Assembly: GCF_009192745.1 (NCBI RefSeq)
Contig: NZ_VTFV01000004.1
Span: 186,001-250,000 of the forward strand
DNA length: 64,000 nt
Origin: Arthrobacter citreus
GTDB taxonomy: Bacteria; Actinomycetota; Actinomycetes; Actinomycetales; Micrococcaceae
Reading direction: 5' to 3'
How positions within the stretch are numbered: position 1 is the stretch's first letter; every line of letters starts with the position of its first letter. A program made the position numbers and the translations under genes. Under the pieces are notes generated by a model, which was given only the letters and a program-made list of their open reading frames with translations, was not told the DNA's origin and made no database searches. Below, piece after piece: positions 18,670 through 27,124 of the stretch.

Positions 18670-19053
18670 CTAGACGGCCTGCGGACCAGGCCCGTAGTGG
18701 GCTGCAGGTTCCGGCGCCGGCGGCGGATCGTCCGCCGCAGACTGTGCGGCACGCATGGACGCTTCGCGGGCATCGGCGGCCATCTGCGCGTCGGATTCGA
18801 GCAGGATGGCCAACACGTTGTTGACCGCGTTCACGGCGTTCGAGGAGCGTCCGGCAATGTTCGTGAAGGCCGGGTTGATCAGCTTCTCGGTGAGGGCTCC
18901 CAGTTCAGCGGCCACCGGCTCAGCCATGCAGGCCGTGGCCAGCTCACTGATCTTCTCCCCCACGGCAGCGAATTCGGCACCGTATTCCTCCAGCAGGGGT
19001 GCTACCTGCTGGAGGACTCCCGATACGGCGCCGGGGTTGACGTTGTAGCTCAC
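18670..19053 (-). CDS. Small ESX-associated protein (DUF6507-like)
   Basis: A 127-residue protein with two long amphipathic helices (residues ~5-45 and ~55-105) and a Pro/Ala-rich tail. It has no signal peptide. Size, helical hairpin and position between another WXG100-like gene (3 nt upstream) and the toxin gene point to an ESX substrate or substrate partner. As I remember it, proteins beginning MSYNVNP in Micrococcales T7SS loci are annotated DUF6507. No WXG triplet is seen. It could be the heterodimer partner or chaperone that takes the toxin N-terminus to EccC. Confidence 0.7.
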   Translation of the reverse strand: MSYNVNPGAVSGVLQQVAPLLEEYGAEFAAVGEKISELATACMAEPVAAELGALTEKLINPAFTNIAGRSSNAVNAVNNVLAILLESDAQMAADAREASMRAAQSAADDPPPAPEPAAHYGPGPQAV

Positions 19054-19056
19054 CGG

Positions 19057-19362
19057 CTAGCCAATGTTCTGGACAGCGCTCCTGGCGCGGGAGCCGGCGC
19101 TGGACGCGGTCTGGTCGTTGAGGTTCAGCGTCTGCTTGACCAGGGCAATGATGTTGCGGGTCTCGTTGGCGGCGTTGCGGAAGCGGTTCTCCACCGCCTG
19201 GTACTCCTCGGAGACGCCGTCGGCCTGGAAATCGGACATGGCCGCGTTCACGGCTTTCTCGCGTTCGCCGATCAGGGACTCAAGGCGGGCAACAATGGCC
19301 TGGATGTCTCCCTGTACGGCAGCGGAAGTATCGGTGTCATAGCTCAAACGGTCCTGGGACAT
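19057..19362 (-). CDS. ESAT-6/WXG100-like protein
   Basis: A 101-residue helical protein of the size and shape of WXG100 proteins, best matched by those annotated as pore-forming ESAT-6 family. The helix-turn-helix hairpin is visible: residues ~10-45 and ~53-85 are amphipathic, with DGVSEEY at the turn instead of WXG. It is followed after 3 nt by the DUF6507-like gene and preceded by the FNG-type WXG100 gene. Probably a secreted substrate or an accessory subunit of the T7SS encoded divergently. Confidence 0.75.
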   Translation of the reverse strand: MSQDRLSYDTDTSAAVQGDIQAIVARLESLIGEREKAVNAAMSDFQADGVSEEYQAVENRFRNAANETRNIIALVKQTLNLNDQTASSAGSRARSAVQNIG

Positions 19363-19400
19363 GGCAATTCCTTCTCTAAGACTGTGTAAAAGGGCGGGAG

Positions 19401-19736
19401 TTAGCGTGAGGAGCCGAAGCGTGCGGCATCAAAGCTGGCCGCGCCCTGCTGCTGGGCTGCGTTGTCCGCTGACTCCTGGTCGCCCATCTGGAAGGAACGG
19501 TCCATTTCCGACTGGCCCATCAGGATCGCCGACAGCGAGCTGTTGAGCTCGTTGGCGATCTCATCGGTGCGGGCTTTGAACTCGTCGAAGCGGACCCGGC
19601 CCTGGCCGTTGAACTTGCCCTGGAGCGGGGTGACAGCGTCCATGAGGTTGCGGACCAGCTGGCCCAGATCCTCATTGGAGTGTCCCGTCTGCTGCGTCAG
19701 TGTGCCGAGGGTCGAGGACCCCATATCGAATTTCAT
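19401..19736 (-). CDS. WXG100-family ESX substrate
   Basis: A 111-residue helical hairpin protein. The turn reads KFNGQGRVRFDEF, the actinobacterial variant in which Phe replaces Trp of WXG, followed by the second helix with a Y/F-x-x-x-D/E-like export signal region. It is the first gene of the minus-strand ESX substrate operon (this gene, the ESAT-6-like gene, the DUF6507-like gene, then the toxin and array) and is divergent from the secretion machinery genes. It should be secreted by EccC/EccD as a dimer. Confidence 0.85.
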   Translation of the reverse strand: MKFDMGSSTLGTLTQQTGHSNEDLGQLVRNLMDAVTPLQGKFNGQGRVRFDEFKARTDEIANELNSSLSAILMGQSEMDRSFQMGDQESADNAAQQQGAASFDAARFGSSR

Positions 19737-19969
19737 TCGTCTACCACCTCCGGCACCTGCGTGCCAATCGTCCGGTCATTCCCCCCGCTGCCGTCCTCCG
19801 GCCGCCCAAAGCGGCCCGGCTTCCGCGCGGTACCCCCTTATACAAGCCGCACTTCCCGAGGCCCGCAATGGGGAGAACTACCCATGTGGATAACCGCCCG
19901 CCGCCGCCGGGAATAGGGCCGGGGCATGTAAGGATATGTAGCGTACTTGTGATTGGGGGAACATGCATC

Positions 19970-20365
19970 ATGGCAAGCGACTACGACAACCAGCTCATTG
20001 AGTCCGTTGCTGTCCGCCGAAACCGGCTGCTCACAGCCCTGCTCTACGGGGGGAACCCTAACGAACGCCGCTGGGCGGACACCGTGAAGCTGTTCCTGTT
20101 CAGCGTTGCCGTGGCGGCCCTGATCGCAGCCGTCTGCGTCGGCTACTCGTTCGTCACGAACCTGCTCGAGCAGAACCGGGCCAAGCAGGAACAGCAGCAG
20201 CAAAGCACCGCCGCAGGTCCCCTGAACGACGGCGGGAGCGCAGCAGGTGCCGCCGGCGGCAGTCCGGTCACCAAACACACAAGCGTCACCGAACACACAA
20301 TCATCGATCACCTGAGCCACGAGACAGGAGCCTGGCAGCCATGGCGCATGCCTACACACGGGTAA
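19970..20365 (+). CDS. Single-pass membrane protein of the T7SS locus (EccB N-terminus-like)
   Basis: A 131-residue protein starting at 19970 with GGGGGA upstream. Residues ~45-70 form one membrane helix (LFLFSVAVAALIAAVCVGYSF). A basic segment with NPNERRWADTVK precedes it and a Gln/Gly/Ala-rich extracellular tail follows. This N-terminal topology resembles that of EccB, but the large EccB periplasmic domain is missing. The 3' end overlaps the EccD start by 25 bp, so it is translationally coupled and very likely a component of the membrane complex. Functional equivalence to EccB is a guess. Confidence 0.65.
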   Translation: MASDYDNQLIESVAVRRNRLLTALLYGGNPNERRWADTVKLFLFSVAVAALIAAVCVGYSFVTNLLEQNRAKQEQQQQSTAAGPLNDGGSAAGAAGGSPVTKHTSVTEHTIIDHLSHETGAWQPWRMPTHG

Positions 20366-21687
20366 CGCTGGTGGGCCGGCAGCGCCATCTGGATCTGCTG
20401 CTGCCCTCGGACCAGCCGGTGGCGGCGCTCATGCCGCAGGTGCTGGATCTCCTGGGCGACGAACCCGCCGCGGACGTGGCCGCCAAGGTCCTCGTCACCC
20501 CGGACGGATCCGAGCTCACTCCCACGGACACCCTTGCCCAGGCCGAGGTGCTCGATGGCACCGCACTTCAGCTCTGCAATGCTTCCGAGGCCCCGCCCGC
20601 TCCGGTCGTCTACGACGTCACCGACCTGGTGGTCGCCGAAACCGAGGCAGTTCGCGGCCGATGGACCAGGACCTGGAAAAACGCCACCGCCGGTGTCTTT
20701 GCAGCAGCCGGTCTCTGGGCAGGTGCCGAACTGATCATCGCGGCCCTCGCTCCGCAGGCAGCCTGGTGGCTGCTCGCTGCCCTCGCTGTGCTGGCCGCGG
20801 CCGCAGGCATCCTGCTCTGCCGCCGCAGCCCCTCCTCTCCCGCGGGGCCCGCCGCCATTGGGGCCGCCTGGCTGGCCGGACTGGGCTCCGCCCTTCATGC
20901 AGCCGGATTCCTCGGCGGGACCGACGGCGACTACGCGCGCGCCGGACTGCTTCTCGCCGGGTCCACCACGGTGACGCTCCTGGCCCTTGGTGCGGCGAAC
21001 CGCCGGCCCAAGGCCATGTACACCGGCGCACTGGCAACAGCTCTTACTGCAGCGGTCTGGAGCGCCTCGGTGGTTCTCACCGGCACAGCTGTCCAGGCAG
21101 CAGCCCTCGCCGGGATCGCCAGCGTACTGCTGCTCGGCCTGCTCCCCGGCCTGGCTCTCGCCGCTTCCGGCTTGGCGGCGCTGGATGACCGCAGGGCCAA
21201 GGGCAGCCAGGTGGGACGCCCGGATGCCCTCGAGGCCGTCGCCTCGGCGCACGGCGGACTGGTAGCCGGCACCGCGGCCGCCGCAGCTTCCGCAGCCCTC
21301 GCGCTGTGGACCCTCGGCACGGATACAGCCCAGCAGGCCTGGTCGCTGCCGCTGCTCGCAGTGCTCACCCTGGCGGTATTCCTGCGTGCCCGGGCCTTCC
21401 CGCTGGCCCCGGAACGGCTGGCACTCTACGCTGCCACCGCCGTCGGGCTTGCCGCACTCGCGTCCGGGAGCAGCAGGTGGTTCAGCGACCAGCCCTGGGC
21501 TACCGGGGTTATGGTGCTGGTGCTCGCGGCCGCCGTCTGGATCGCACTGTCCCTGAACCTTCCGGACCATGCCCAGGCGAGGTTCCGGCTGGCGGCAAAG
21601 CGGCTGGAAACCCTCGCGATCCTCGCCTCCGTCCCGCTCGCGGCCGGAATGTTCGGTATCTTCGCGCAACTGCTGGAGAGCTTCTAG
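20341..21687 (+). CDS. eccD: T7SS integral membrane protein EccD
   Basis: A 448-residue channel component. Residues 1-85 form the ubiquitin-like cytoplasmic domain characteristic of EccD (TRVTLVGRQRHLDLLLPSDQPV, then VLVTPDGSEL and LDGTALQL). A linker and about 11 hydrophobic segments follow, from KNATAGVFAAAGLWAG onward. EccD forms the dimeric membrane vestibule of the ESX translocon. Here the ubiquitin domain and membrane part match expected size. The stop at 21687 abuts the ATG of the MinD-like gene with no gap. Confidence 0.88.
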   Translation: MAHAYTRVTLVGRQRHLDLLLPSDQPVAALMPQVLDLLGDEPAADVAAKVLVTPDGSELTPTDTLAQAEVLDGTALQLCNASEAPPAPVVYDVTDLVVAETEAVRGRWTRTWKNATAGVFAAAGLWAGAELIIAALAPQAAWWLLAALAVLAAAAGILLCRRSPSSPAGPAAIGAAWLAGLGSALHAAGFLGGTDGDYARAGLLLAGSTTVTLLALGAANRRPKAMYTGALATALTAAVWSASVVLTGTAVQAAALAGIASVLLLGLLPGLALAASGLAALDDRRAKGSQVGRPDALEAVASAHGGLVAGTAAAAASAALALWTLGTDTAQQAWSLPLLAVLTLAVFLRARAFPLAPERLALYAATAVGLAALASGSSRWFSDQPWATGVMVLVLAAAVWIALSLNLPDHAQARFRLAAKRLETLAILASVPLAAGMFGIFAQLLESF

Positions 21688-22716
21688 ATGACACAGATAA
21701 CTCCCGGGACCGATTTCGGGGCGCCTGCCGCAGCCCAGGACGACGGCTTTGAGTCCACGCCCCAGCGCCTGCGGCGCACGCTGCGCACCCGCCCGGCGGA
21801 AGGACCCGCACGCCGGCTGCTGCTGCAGGCGGCGGACATGTTACGCGGGGACGACTACCCGCAGTCCCTCGCAGAAGCCGCTGCCGGTGTGCAGCGTCCA
21901 GTGACAACCGGCCGGCGGATCGCGGTGATGGGTTTCCGCGGCGGTGCCGGACGGACCACGGCCGCAGCCCTGCTGGCACGCACCTACGCGTCCCTGCGCA
22001 CCGACGCCGCAGCAGCGGTTGACCTGGCTGAAGCCGGAACGCTCGCGCTCCGCCTTGCGGCACCGGTGGCCCCGTCCCTGGACGCCGCGGCAGCCCGCCT
22101 GGCACGCACCATCCCCGGTTCGCTCGCCGAGGTGCGGAACGTCGTGGCCTCCCCCGGACCGGACAACCTGCTGGTTACCGGGCGGCGGTCCGCTGCGGGA
22201 ACCCAAAAAGCCACGAACGACGACGCCACCCACCTCTCCCGGGTACTCTCCCGGTATTGCCCGGTCACCCTCTTTGACTGCCCGGCGGGTCTCGGATCCG
22301 ACGCCGTTCAGTGGGCCCTGGCCGAATCCCATCTGGCCCTTTTCGTCACTCCGGCCAGCGTGGCCGGAATCGACGATGCCGGGCAGGCCGCCGAGCTTTG
22401 GCGCAGCAACACGGCCATGGCACAGGTGCCCCTGCTGGTGCTTCTCACCCGTTCCTCCCGCAGCCCGTTCAATCCCGTGGCCGAAGCCCGCAGGCTCGCC
22501 CGTTCCGGGATAGACACCGCAGTGCTGGACTATGACGCCCATCTGGCCGCCGGCGTCGAAATCCAGCCCCGGCTGCTGTCCCGTGCCGCGCGCCTGCAGT
22601 CCGCCGAACTGGCTGCCCGGGTCCTCGCGGCTGCGTCTTCCGCGCCCGGCCGGCCCGGAAAGCCCGCCGCCGCCAGGCAAGCCGAAAACGGTTCCGGGAG
22701 GAGGGCCCGGGTATGA
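21688..22716 (+). CDS. MinD/ParA-like protein of the T7SS locus with degenerate P-loop
   Basis: A 342-residue SIMIBI-class protein. A Pro/Arg-rich N-terminus of ~75 residues precedes the fold. The deviant Walker A reads R84-GGAG-R89-TT where active family members have K-GG-x-GKTT, so both lysines are Arg. The DCPAGLGSDA segment matches switch II, and VPLLVLLTRSSR follows. Similar MinD-like proteins (EspI type) sit next to ESX motors and modulate secretion. With the P-loop lysines gone, ATP hydrolysis is doubtful and a regulatory or scaffolding role is more likely. It overlaps eccC by 4 bp (ATGA). Confidence 0.8.
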   Translation: MTQITPGTDFGAPAAAQDDGFESTPQRLRRTLRTRPAEGPARRLLLQAADMLRGDDYPQSLAEAAAGVQRPVTTGRRIAVMGFRGGAGRTTAAALLARTYASLRTDAAAAVDLAEAGTLALRLAAPVAPSLDAAAARLARTIPGSLAEVRNVVASPGPDNLLVTGRRSAAGTQKATNDDATHLSRVLSRYCPVTLFDCPAGLGSDAVQWALAESHLALFVTPASVAGIDDAGQAAELWRSNTAMAQVPLLVLLTRSSRSPFNPVAEARRLARSGIDTAVLDYDAHLAAGVEIQPRLLSRAARLQSAELAARVLAAASSAPGRPGKPAAARQAENGSGRRARV

Positions 22717-25700
22717 GCGTGAAACTGCTGCACCGCCCCGCCCGCACCACCCCGCCGGCCCGCAGCATGGAAGCGTTCACCCTGGACGCGCCGCCGCAGA
22801 TCGAGGGCGGCAAGGGCGGGATGAACATGATGTCCCTGGTGCCGCTGCTCGGCGCCGGCGTCTCCATGACCGTGATGATGCTCTTCCGCGGCTCGCCGCT
22901 CGCTGCCGTCGGCGCGCTCATGATGATCGTGACCATCCTCGCCTCGATCGTGATGATGGTCAGCCAGCGCGGGAAACAGGGACGCGCCCGCCGGGAACAG
23001 CGGGAGAACTACCTCGAGTACCTGGAGCGCTGCCGCACCACGCTCCGGGTCCAGGAACAGGAGGCAGCCGCCGTCGCGCGTGCGGCCAACCCGCCGCCCG
23101 AGGCGCTCTTCGACATTGTCCGCAACCACCGCCGGGTCTGGGAACGCCGCCGGCATAACGAGGACTTCCTCCGCACCAGGATTGGCACCGGCACCCGGAG
23201 CAACCGGGAAATCACGATCATGGATTCGGGGTCGGCACTGGCCCGCGATGATACCTTCATGACCGCCGAGCTGCAGATCCTCAAGCGGCGCTACGAGGCG
23301 AGCCCCGACCTGCCGGTCACCGTTCCGCTGGACGGCGCCGGAACGGTCAGCGTGGTCGGCTCCCGGGAATTCGTGCTCCAGGTCTCGCGCCTGCTGCTGC
23401 TCCAGTCCGCGGCGTTCTCCTCACCCGAAGACCTGAACCTGGCGGTGGTCTCCCCCGAACAGACCCGCGCAGACTGGGAGTGGGCCACCTGGCTCCCGCA
23501 CCTGGCGGACCAGGACAAAACCCACCGCACCGGTCCCGTCCGGCGGATTGCGCCCAGCATGGACACGCTGGCCGACCTGGTCCAGGACGATCTCTCCCGC
23601 CGCTCCAACATGGCCGCTGAGGCCCGAAAGAACTTCCTGCGCGGCGGAATCGGCTCAGCACTCCCGCGCCTGCTGGTGGTTTCGGACAGCTACGGGACGC
23701 TGCCGTCCGAGCTGCCCTTACCGGACCGGCAGGCCGCTCCGGGCCAGCTGGGCATCACCACCCTCCACCTTGCTGCAGACAGAGGACAGGAGCCGGGGGA
23801 AGTAGCTGTCCGCATCTCTGAAACCGACTCCGGGTTCCTGCTGGAGAACTACCGCGAAGATCCGGTCCAGCCGCGCCTGGATACCGGCACACTGGATTCA
23901 CTTCCCGTGGCGCTGGCCGAGTCACTCGCCCGGACCCTGGCTCCGCTGCGGCTCTCCCCCGATTCCCTGGAACACGAGAGCACCGGCAGCTCCGAAGGAT
24001 TCCTGGACATGCTTGGCCTCTCCCCCCAGCTGGATGAAGCAGACATCCGCAGGCTCTGGCAGCCGCGCAGCGAGGTGGACTTCCTCCGGGTACCGCTCGG
24101 GGCTGACGACCGCGGCCGTCCCGCGCTGCTGGACCTGAAGGAATCCGCCCAGTTTGGCCACGGTCCGCACGGCCTCTGCGTCGGTGCCACCGGCTCCGGC
24201 AAGTCCGAAATGCTGCGCTCCCTGGTGGTCGGCCTGCTGGCCACACATCCACCGGAACTGCTGGCCATGGTCCTGGTGGACTACAAGGGCGGAGCCACGT
24301 TCGCACCGTTCGCCGACGCGCCGCAGGTCACCGGCGTCATCACCAACCTTTCCGACGATGTCAGCCTCATCGAACGCGTCTACGCCAGCCTCTCCGGCGA
24401 AATCCAGCGCCGACAGGAAGTCCTCAAGGACGCCGGCAACCTGGCCAACATCACCGACTACCAGCTGCACCGCAAACACCGGCAGGGCCAGGGCGAAGAG
24501 CTCCCGCCGCTGCCGCACCTGGTGGTCATCATCGACGAGTTCGGCGAGCTGCTCACCGCACGCCCGGACTTCATCGAACTCTTCCTTTCCATTGGCCGCA
24601 TCGGGCGGTCCATCGGCGTGCACCTGCTGCTCTCCAGCCAGAGGATCGAAGGCGGCAAGCTGCGCGGGCTGGACACCTACCTCTCCTACCGGATCGGCCT
24701 GCGGACCCTTTCCGAATCCGAATCAAGGACTGTCCTGGACACTCCGGACGCCTTCCACCTTCCGCCCGTGCCGGGATTCGGATACCTGAAGGTGGATACC
24801 ACCACCTACACCCGGTTCAAGGCCGGGTACGTCTCCGGCCCGCTGGAAGACGCAGCAGCCCCCGCAGAGCAGGACGTGGACGAACAGCCGCCGGTCCTTG
24901 AAGTACCCCGCTACGCGGCGTCACTGGAGTCCTCACGGGACGGCGGCGCTCCGGCACCGGCCTCGACGTCGTCATCCAAACGCACCACCGGACCCACCGT
25001 GCTGTCCACGCTCATGGACACCCTGGCCCGCTTCCCGCGCGCCGTGGACCCGATCTGGCTGCCGCCGCTGCCCCGCGGCCTGGCCCTGGACACCGCGGCC
25101 GGCGGAGTGCTCACCACCAGCCAGGGACTGCGGCTGAACGCCGGCGGGAACCTCTCCATTCCCATCGGCCTGCTGGATGACCCGGCGAAGCAGTGGCAGG
25201 GCATCTGGAACCTGGACCTGGCTGCCAACGGCGGGAACGCCGCCATTGTGGGCGGGCCCTCCACCGGCAAGAGCACCGCGCTGCGCACCATCGCGGCGTC
25301 GCTCGCCCTGACCCACACGCCGTCCGAAGCCGGTATCTACGCCGTGGACCTGCTCGGCAGCTCGCTGCTCCCGTTGGAGGGACTCCCGCACGTGGGCGGG
25401 GTGGCCGTGCGCACCAACCGGGAAGTTGTCCGACGGACCGTGGACGAGGTACTGGGCATGCTCACCCAGCGCGAACGGATCTTTGAGAAGCACCAGATCG
25501 ATTCGCTCGGAACACTGCGCACCCTGCACGCCCAGGGCCGGATTCCCGAGCTACCCAGCGCGGACATTGTGCTGCTGGTCGACGGATACGGGCAGCTCTC
25601 CGACGAGTTCGAGGACATCGAAAAGTCCGTCCACGCCTTGATCTCCCGCGGCGGCGGCTACGGGATCCATGTGGTGGTCACCTGCTCGCGCATGAATGAA

Positions 25701-26714
25701 ATCCGGATTGCGCAGCAGAGCTTCTTTGGGAACCGGATCGAGCTGCGCCTGGCCGATCCCGGCGAATCCGCGCACGGCCGCAAGCTAGCCGAGGCCCTGA
25801 GTCCCGGCACACCGGGCCGGGCGCTGACCGACCGCAAACTGCAGGGCCACATCGCCCTGCCGCGGATCGACGGCGACCCGGATGAGGGCTCCGCAATCCA
25901 GGGCACACGGGATCTGGTGGCAGCCGTAGCCGCCTCCACCGACGGCCGGGCGATGGCGGTCCGGGTGCTTCCTGCCGTCGCTCCTGCGGATCCCGCAGCG
26001 GTACCGTCCGTTCCGGGCCTGGTGCCGCTGGGACTGCGGGAAACCGATCTGGGCACCGAGAACCTGGATCTCCAGGGCCGCGAGCACCACCTGGTGGTCA
26101 TGGGCGATGACGCCTCGGGCAAGTCCAATGTGCTTCGAAGCGTGGTTCGCACCCTCGCCGCCCAGCACACCGCCGAGAACATCGTTTTTGCCGTCTTCGA
26201 CCCCCGCCGTGCCCTGGCCGGCGAGGTCCAGGAAGACTATCTGGGCGGTTACGCGACCAGCGCGGCACTGGCCGAGAAACTGGCCGCGGCCGTCGCCTCC
26301 GAGCTGGAGAAGCGGGTGGGGGCCTCCCCCGAGGAAGTCGCCGCCGCGCCGCGCGTTGTCCTGGTGATCGACGACTACGACGTGCTGACTGCGGGCGGTT
26401 CCTCACCGCTCGCGCGGCTGACCCCGTACCTGCCCCTTGCACCGGAGATCGGGCTGCACGCAGTGCTGTCCCGCCGGGTGCGGGGCGCCAGCCGCGGCAT
26501 GTACGAATCCTTCTTCACCGCGCTGCGGGACTCCGGCAGCGCCGCCCTGATCCTCTCCGGCGACCGGACCGAGGGCGGCCTCATCAACGGTGTCCGCGCC
26601 CGCACGCTGCCGCCAGGCCGGGCCCAGCTGATCCAGCCCGGACGTCCGGTGCAGATGCTCCAGCTGTTCCTCAATGATCCGGCCAGCGCTGTGGCACCCG
26701 TGGGTGGCCAGTGA
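22713..26714 (+). CDS. eccC: T7SS FtsK/SpoIIIE-type motor ATPase EccC
   Basis: A 1333-residue motor that recognises and drives ESX substrates. It is a single polypeptide rather than split EccCa/EccCb. Two membrane helices lie at ~37-90, followed by a DUF-type stalk domain. Three ATPase domains follow: Walker A GATGSGKS (491-498), GGPSTGKS (847-854) and GDDASGKS (1131-1138). Only domain 1 has a canonical acidic Walker B (VVIIDEF). Domain 2 has LLVDGYG and domain 3 LVIDDYD. This fits the known picture in which domain 1 hydrolyses ATP and domains 2-3 bind substrate signals. Signature GGATFAPFAD precedes the first Walker B. Confidence 0.95.
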   Translation: MSVKLLHRPARTTPPARSMEAFTLDAPPQIEGGKGGMNMMSLVPLLGAGVSMTVMMLFRGSPLAAVGALMMIVTILASIVMMVSQRGKQGRARREQRENYLEYLERCRTTLRVQEQEAAAVARAANPPPEALFDIVRNHRRVWERRRHNEDFLRTRIGTGTRSNREITIMDSGSALARDDTFMTAELQILKRRYEASPDLPVTVPLDGAGTVSVVGSREFVLQVSRLLLLQSAAFSSPEDLNLAVVSPEQTRADWEWATWLPHLADQDKTHRTGPVRRIAPSMDTLADLVQDDLSRRSNMAAEARKNFLRGGIGSALPRLLVVSDSYGTLPSELPLPDRQAAPGQLGITTLHLAADRGQEPGEVAVRISETDSGFLLENYREDPVQPRLDTGTLDSLPVALAESLARTLAPLRLSPDSLEHESTGSSEGFLDMLGLSPQLDEADIRRLWQPRSEVDFLRVPLGADDRGRPALLDLKESAQFGHGPHGLCVGATGSGKSEMLRSLVVGLLATHPPELLAMVLVDYKGGATFAPFADAPQVTGVITNLSDDVSLIERVYASLSGEIQRRQEVLKDAGNLANITDYQLHRKHRQGQGEELPPLPHLVVIIDEFGELLTARPDFIELFLSIGRIGRSIGVHLLLSSQRIEGGKLRGLDTYLSYRIGLRTLSESESRTVLDTPDAFHLPPVPGFGYLKVDTTTYTRFKAGYVSGPLEDAAAPAEQDVDEQPPVLEVPRYAASLESSRDGGAPAPASTSSSKRTTGPTVLSTLMDTLARFPRAVDPIWLPPLPRGLALDTAAGGVLTTSQGLRLNAGGNLSIPIGLLDDPAKQWQGIWNLDLAANGGNAAIVGGPSTGKSTALRTIAASLALTHTPSEAGIYAVDLLGSSLLPLEGLPHVGGVAVRTNREVVRRTVDEVLGMLTQRERIFEKHQIDSLGTLRTLHAQGRIPELPSADIVLLVDGYGQLSDEFEDIEKSVHALISRGGGYGIHVVVTCSRMNEIRIAQQSFFGNRIELRLADPGESAHGRKLAEALSPGTPGRALTDRKLQGHIALPRIDGDPDEGSAIQGTRDLVAAVAASTDGRAMAVRVLPAVAPADPAAVPSVPGLVPLGLRETDLGTENLDLQGREHHLVVMGDDASGKSNVLRSVVRTLAAQHTAENIVFAVFDPRRALAGEVQEDYLGGYATSAALAEKLAAAVASELEKRVGASPEEVAAAPRVVLVIDDYDVLTAGGSSPLARLTPYLPLAPEIGLHAVLSRRVRGASRGMYESFFTALRDSGSAALILSGDRTEGGLINGVRARTLPPGRAQLIQPGRPVQMLQLFLNDPASAVAPVGGQ

Positions 26715-27124
26715 GCGCGCGGTGGGTGGTGGTCAGCACCGGCGAACCGGACCGCCGCACCGTGGTCCAGGCCCTGGCCGAAACCATGCCGGAGCAGAGC
26801 ATGCGGGAAGCCGCTGCCGGGGAGGTCCTTGAAATACTGGACGGCGAGCGTGTGCCGCTGGCCATCGAACTCCCCCGCCTCATTCAGCTGCCGGGAGAGA
26901 TCCTGCGGCTGCACCCCGGCGCGGAGGTCAGCGCACCGGCCGGGTCCGCCATTCCGGGGTTCTTCACTGCCGAGGCAACCGGATCCGCTGCACCGTTGTG
27001 GTGGCTCGAGGTCTATGCCACCGGCGGGGTGCCCGACGGCGGCAGGCTGGCTGATGCGTTCAGCCACGCGTTGGCTCGGCTGACCGGCGGCGTAGTCCTG
27101 ATGCCTGACGGGGTGCGGTCCTGA
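26711..27124 (+). CDS. T7SS-locus protein of unknown function (small)
   Basis: A 137-residue soluble protein starting at GTG 26711 inside the eccC stop (GTGA), and itself overlapping the next gene by one base. No known motif was recognised. The N-terminus (RWVVVSTGEPDRRTVVQALAETM) and the C-terminus (DAFSHALARLTGGVVLMPDG) suggest an alternating alpha/beta fold. Its coupling on both sides to T7SS genes makes a role in the secretion complex or its regulation likely. It does not look like EccE. Confidence 0.7.
   Translation: MSARWVVVSTGEPDRRTVVQALAETMPEQSMREAAAGEVLEILDGERVPLAIELPRLIQLPGEILRLHPGAEVSAPAGSAIPGFFTAEATGSAAPLWWLEVYATGGVPDGGRLADAFSHALARLTGGVVLMPDGVRS

Noticed and set aside
19700-19969. 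N-terminal extension of the small EccD-adjacent membrane protein to 19700
   Set aside because: The extension overlaps the divergent WXG100 gene start and is Pro/Arg-rich; ATG 19970 has a good ribosome site.
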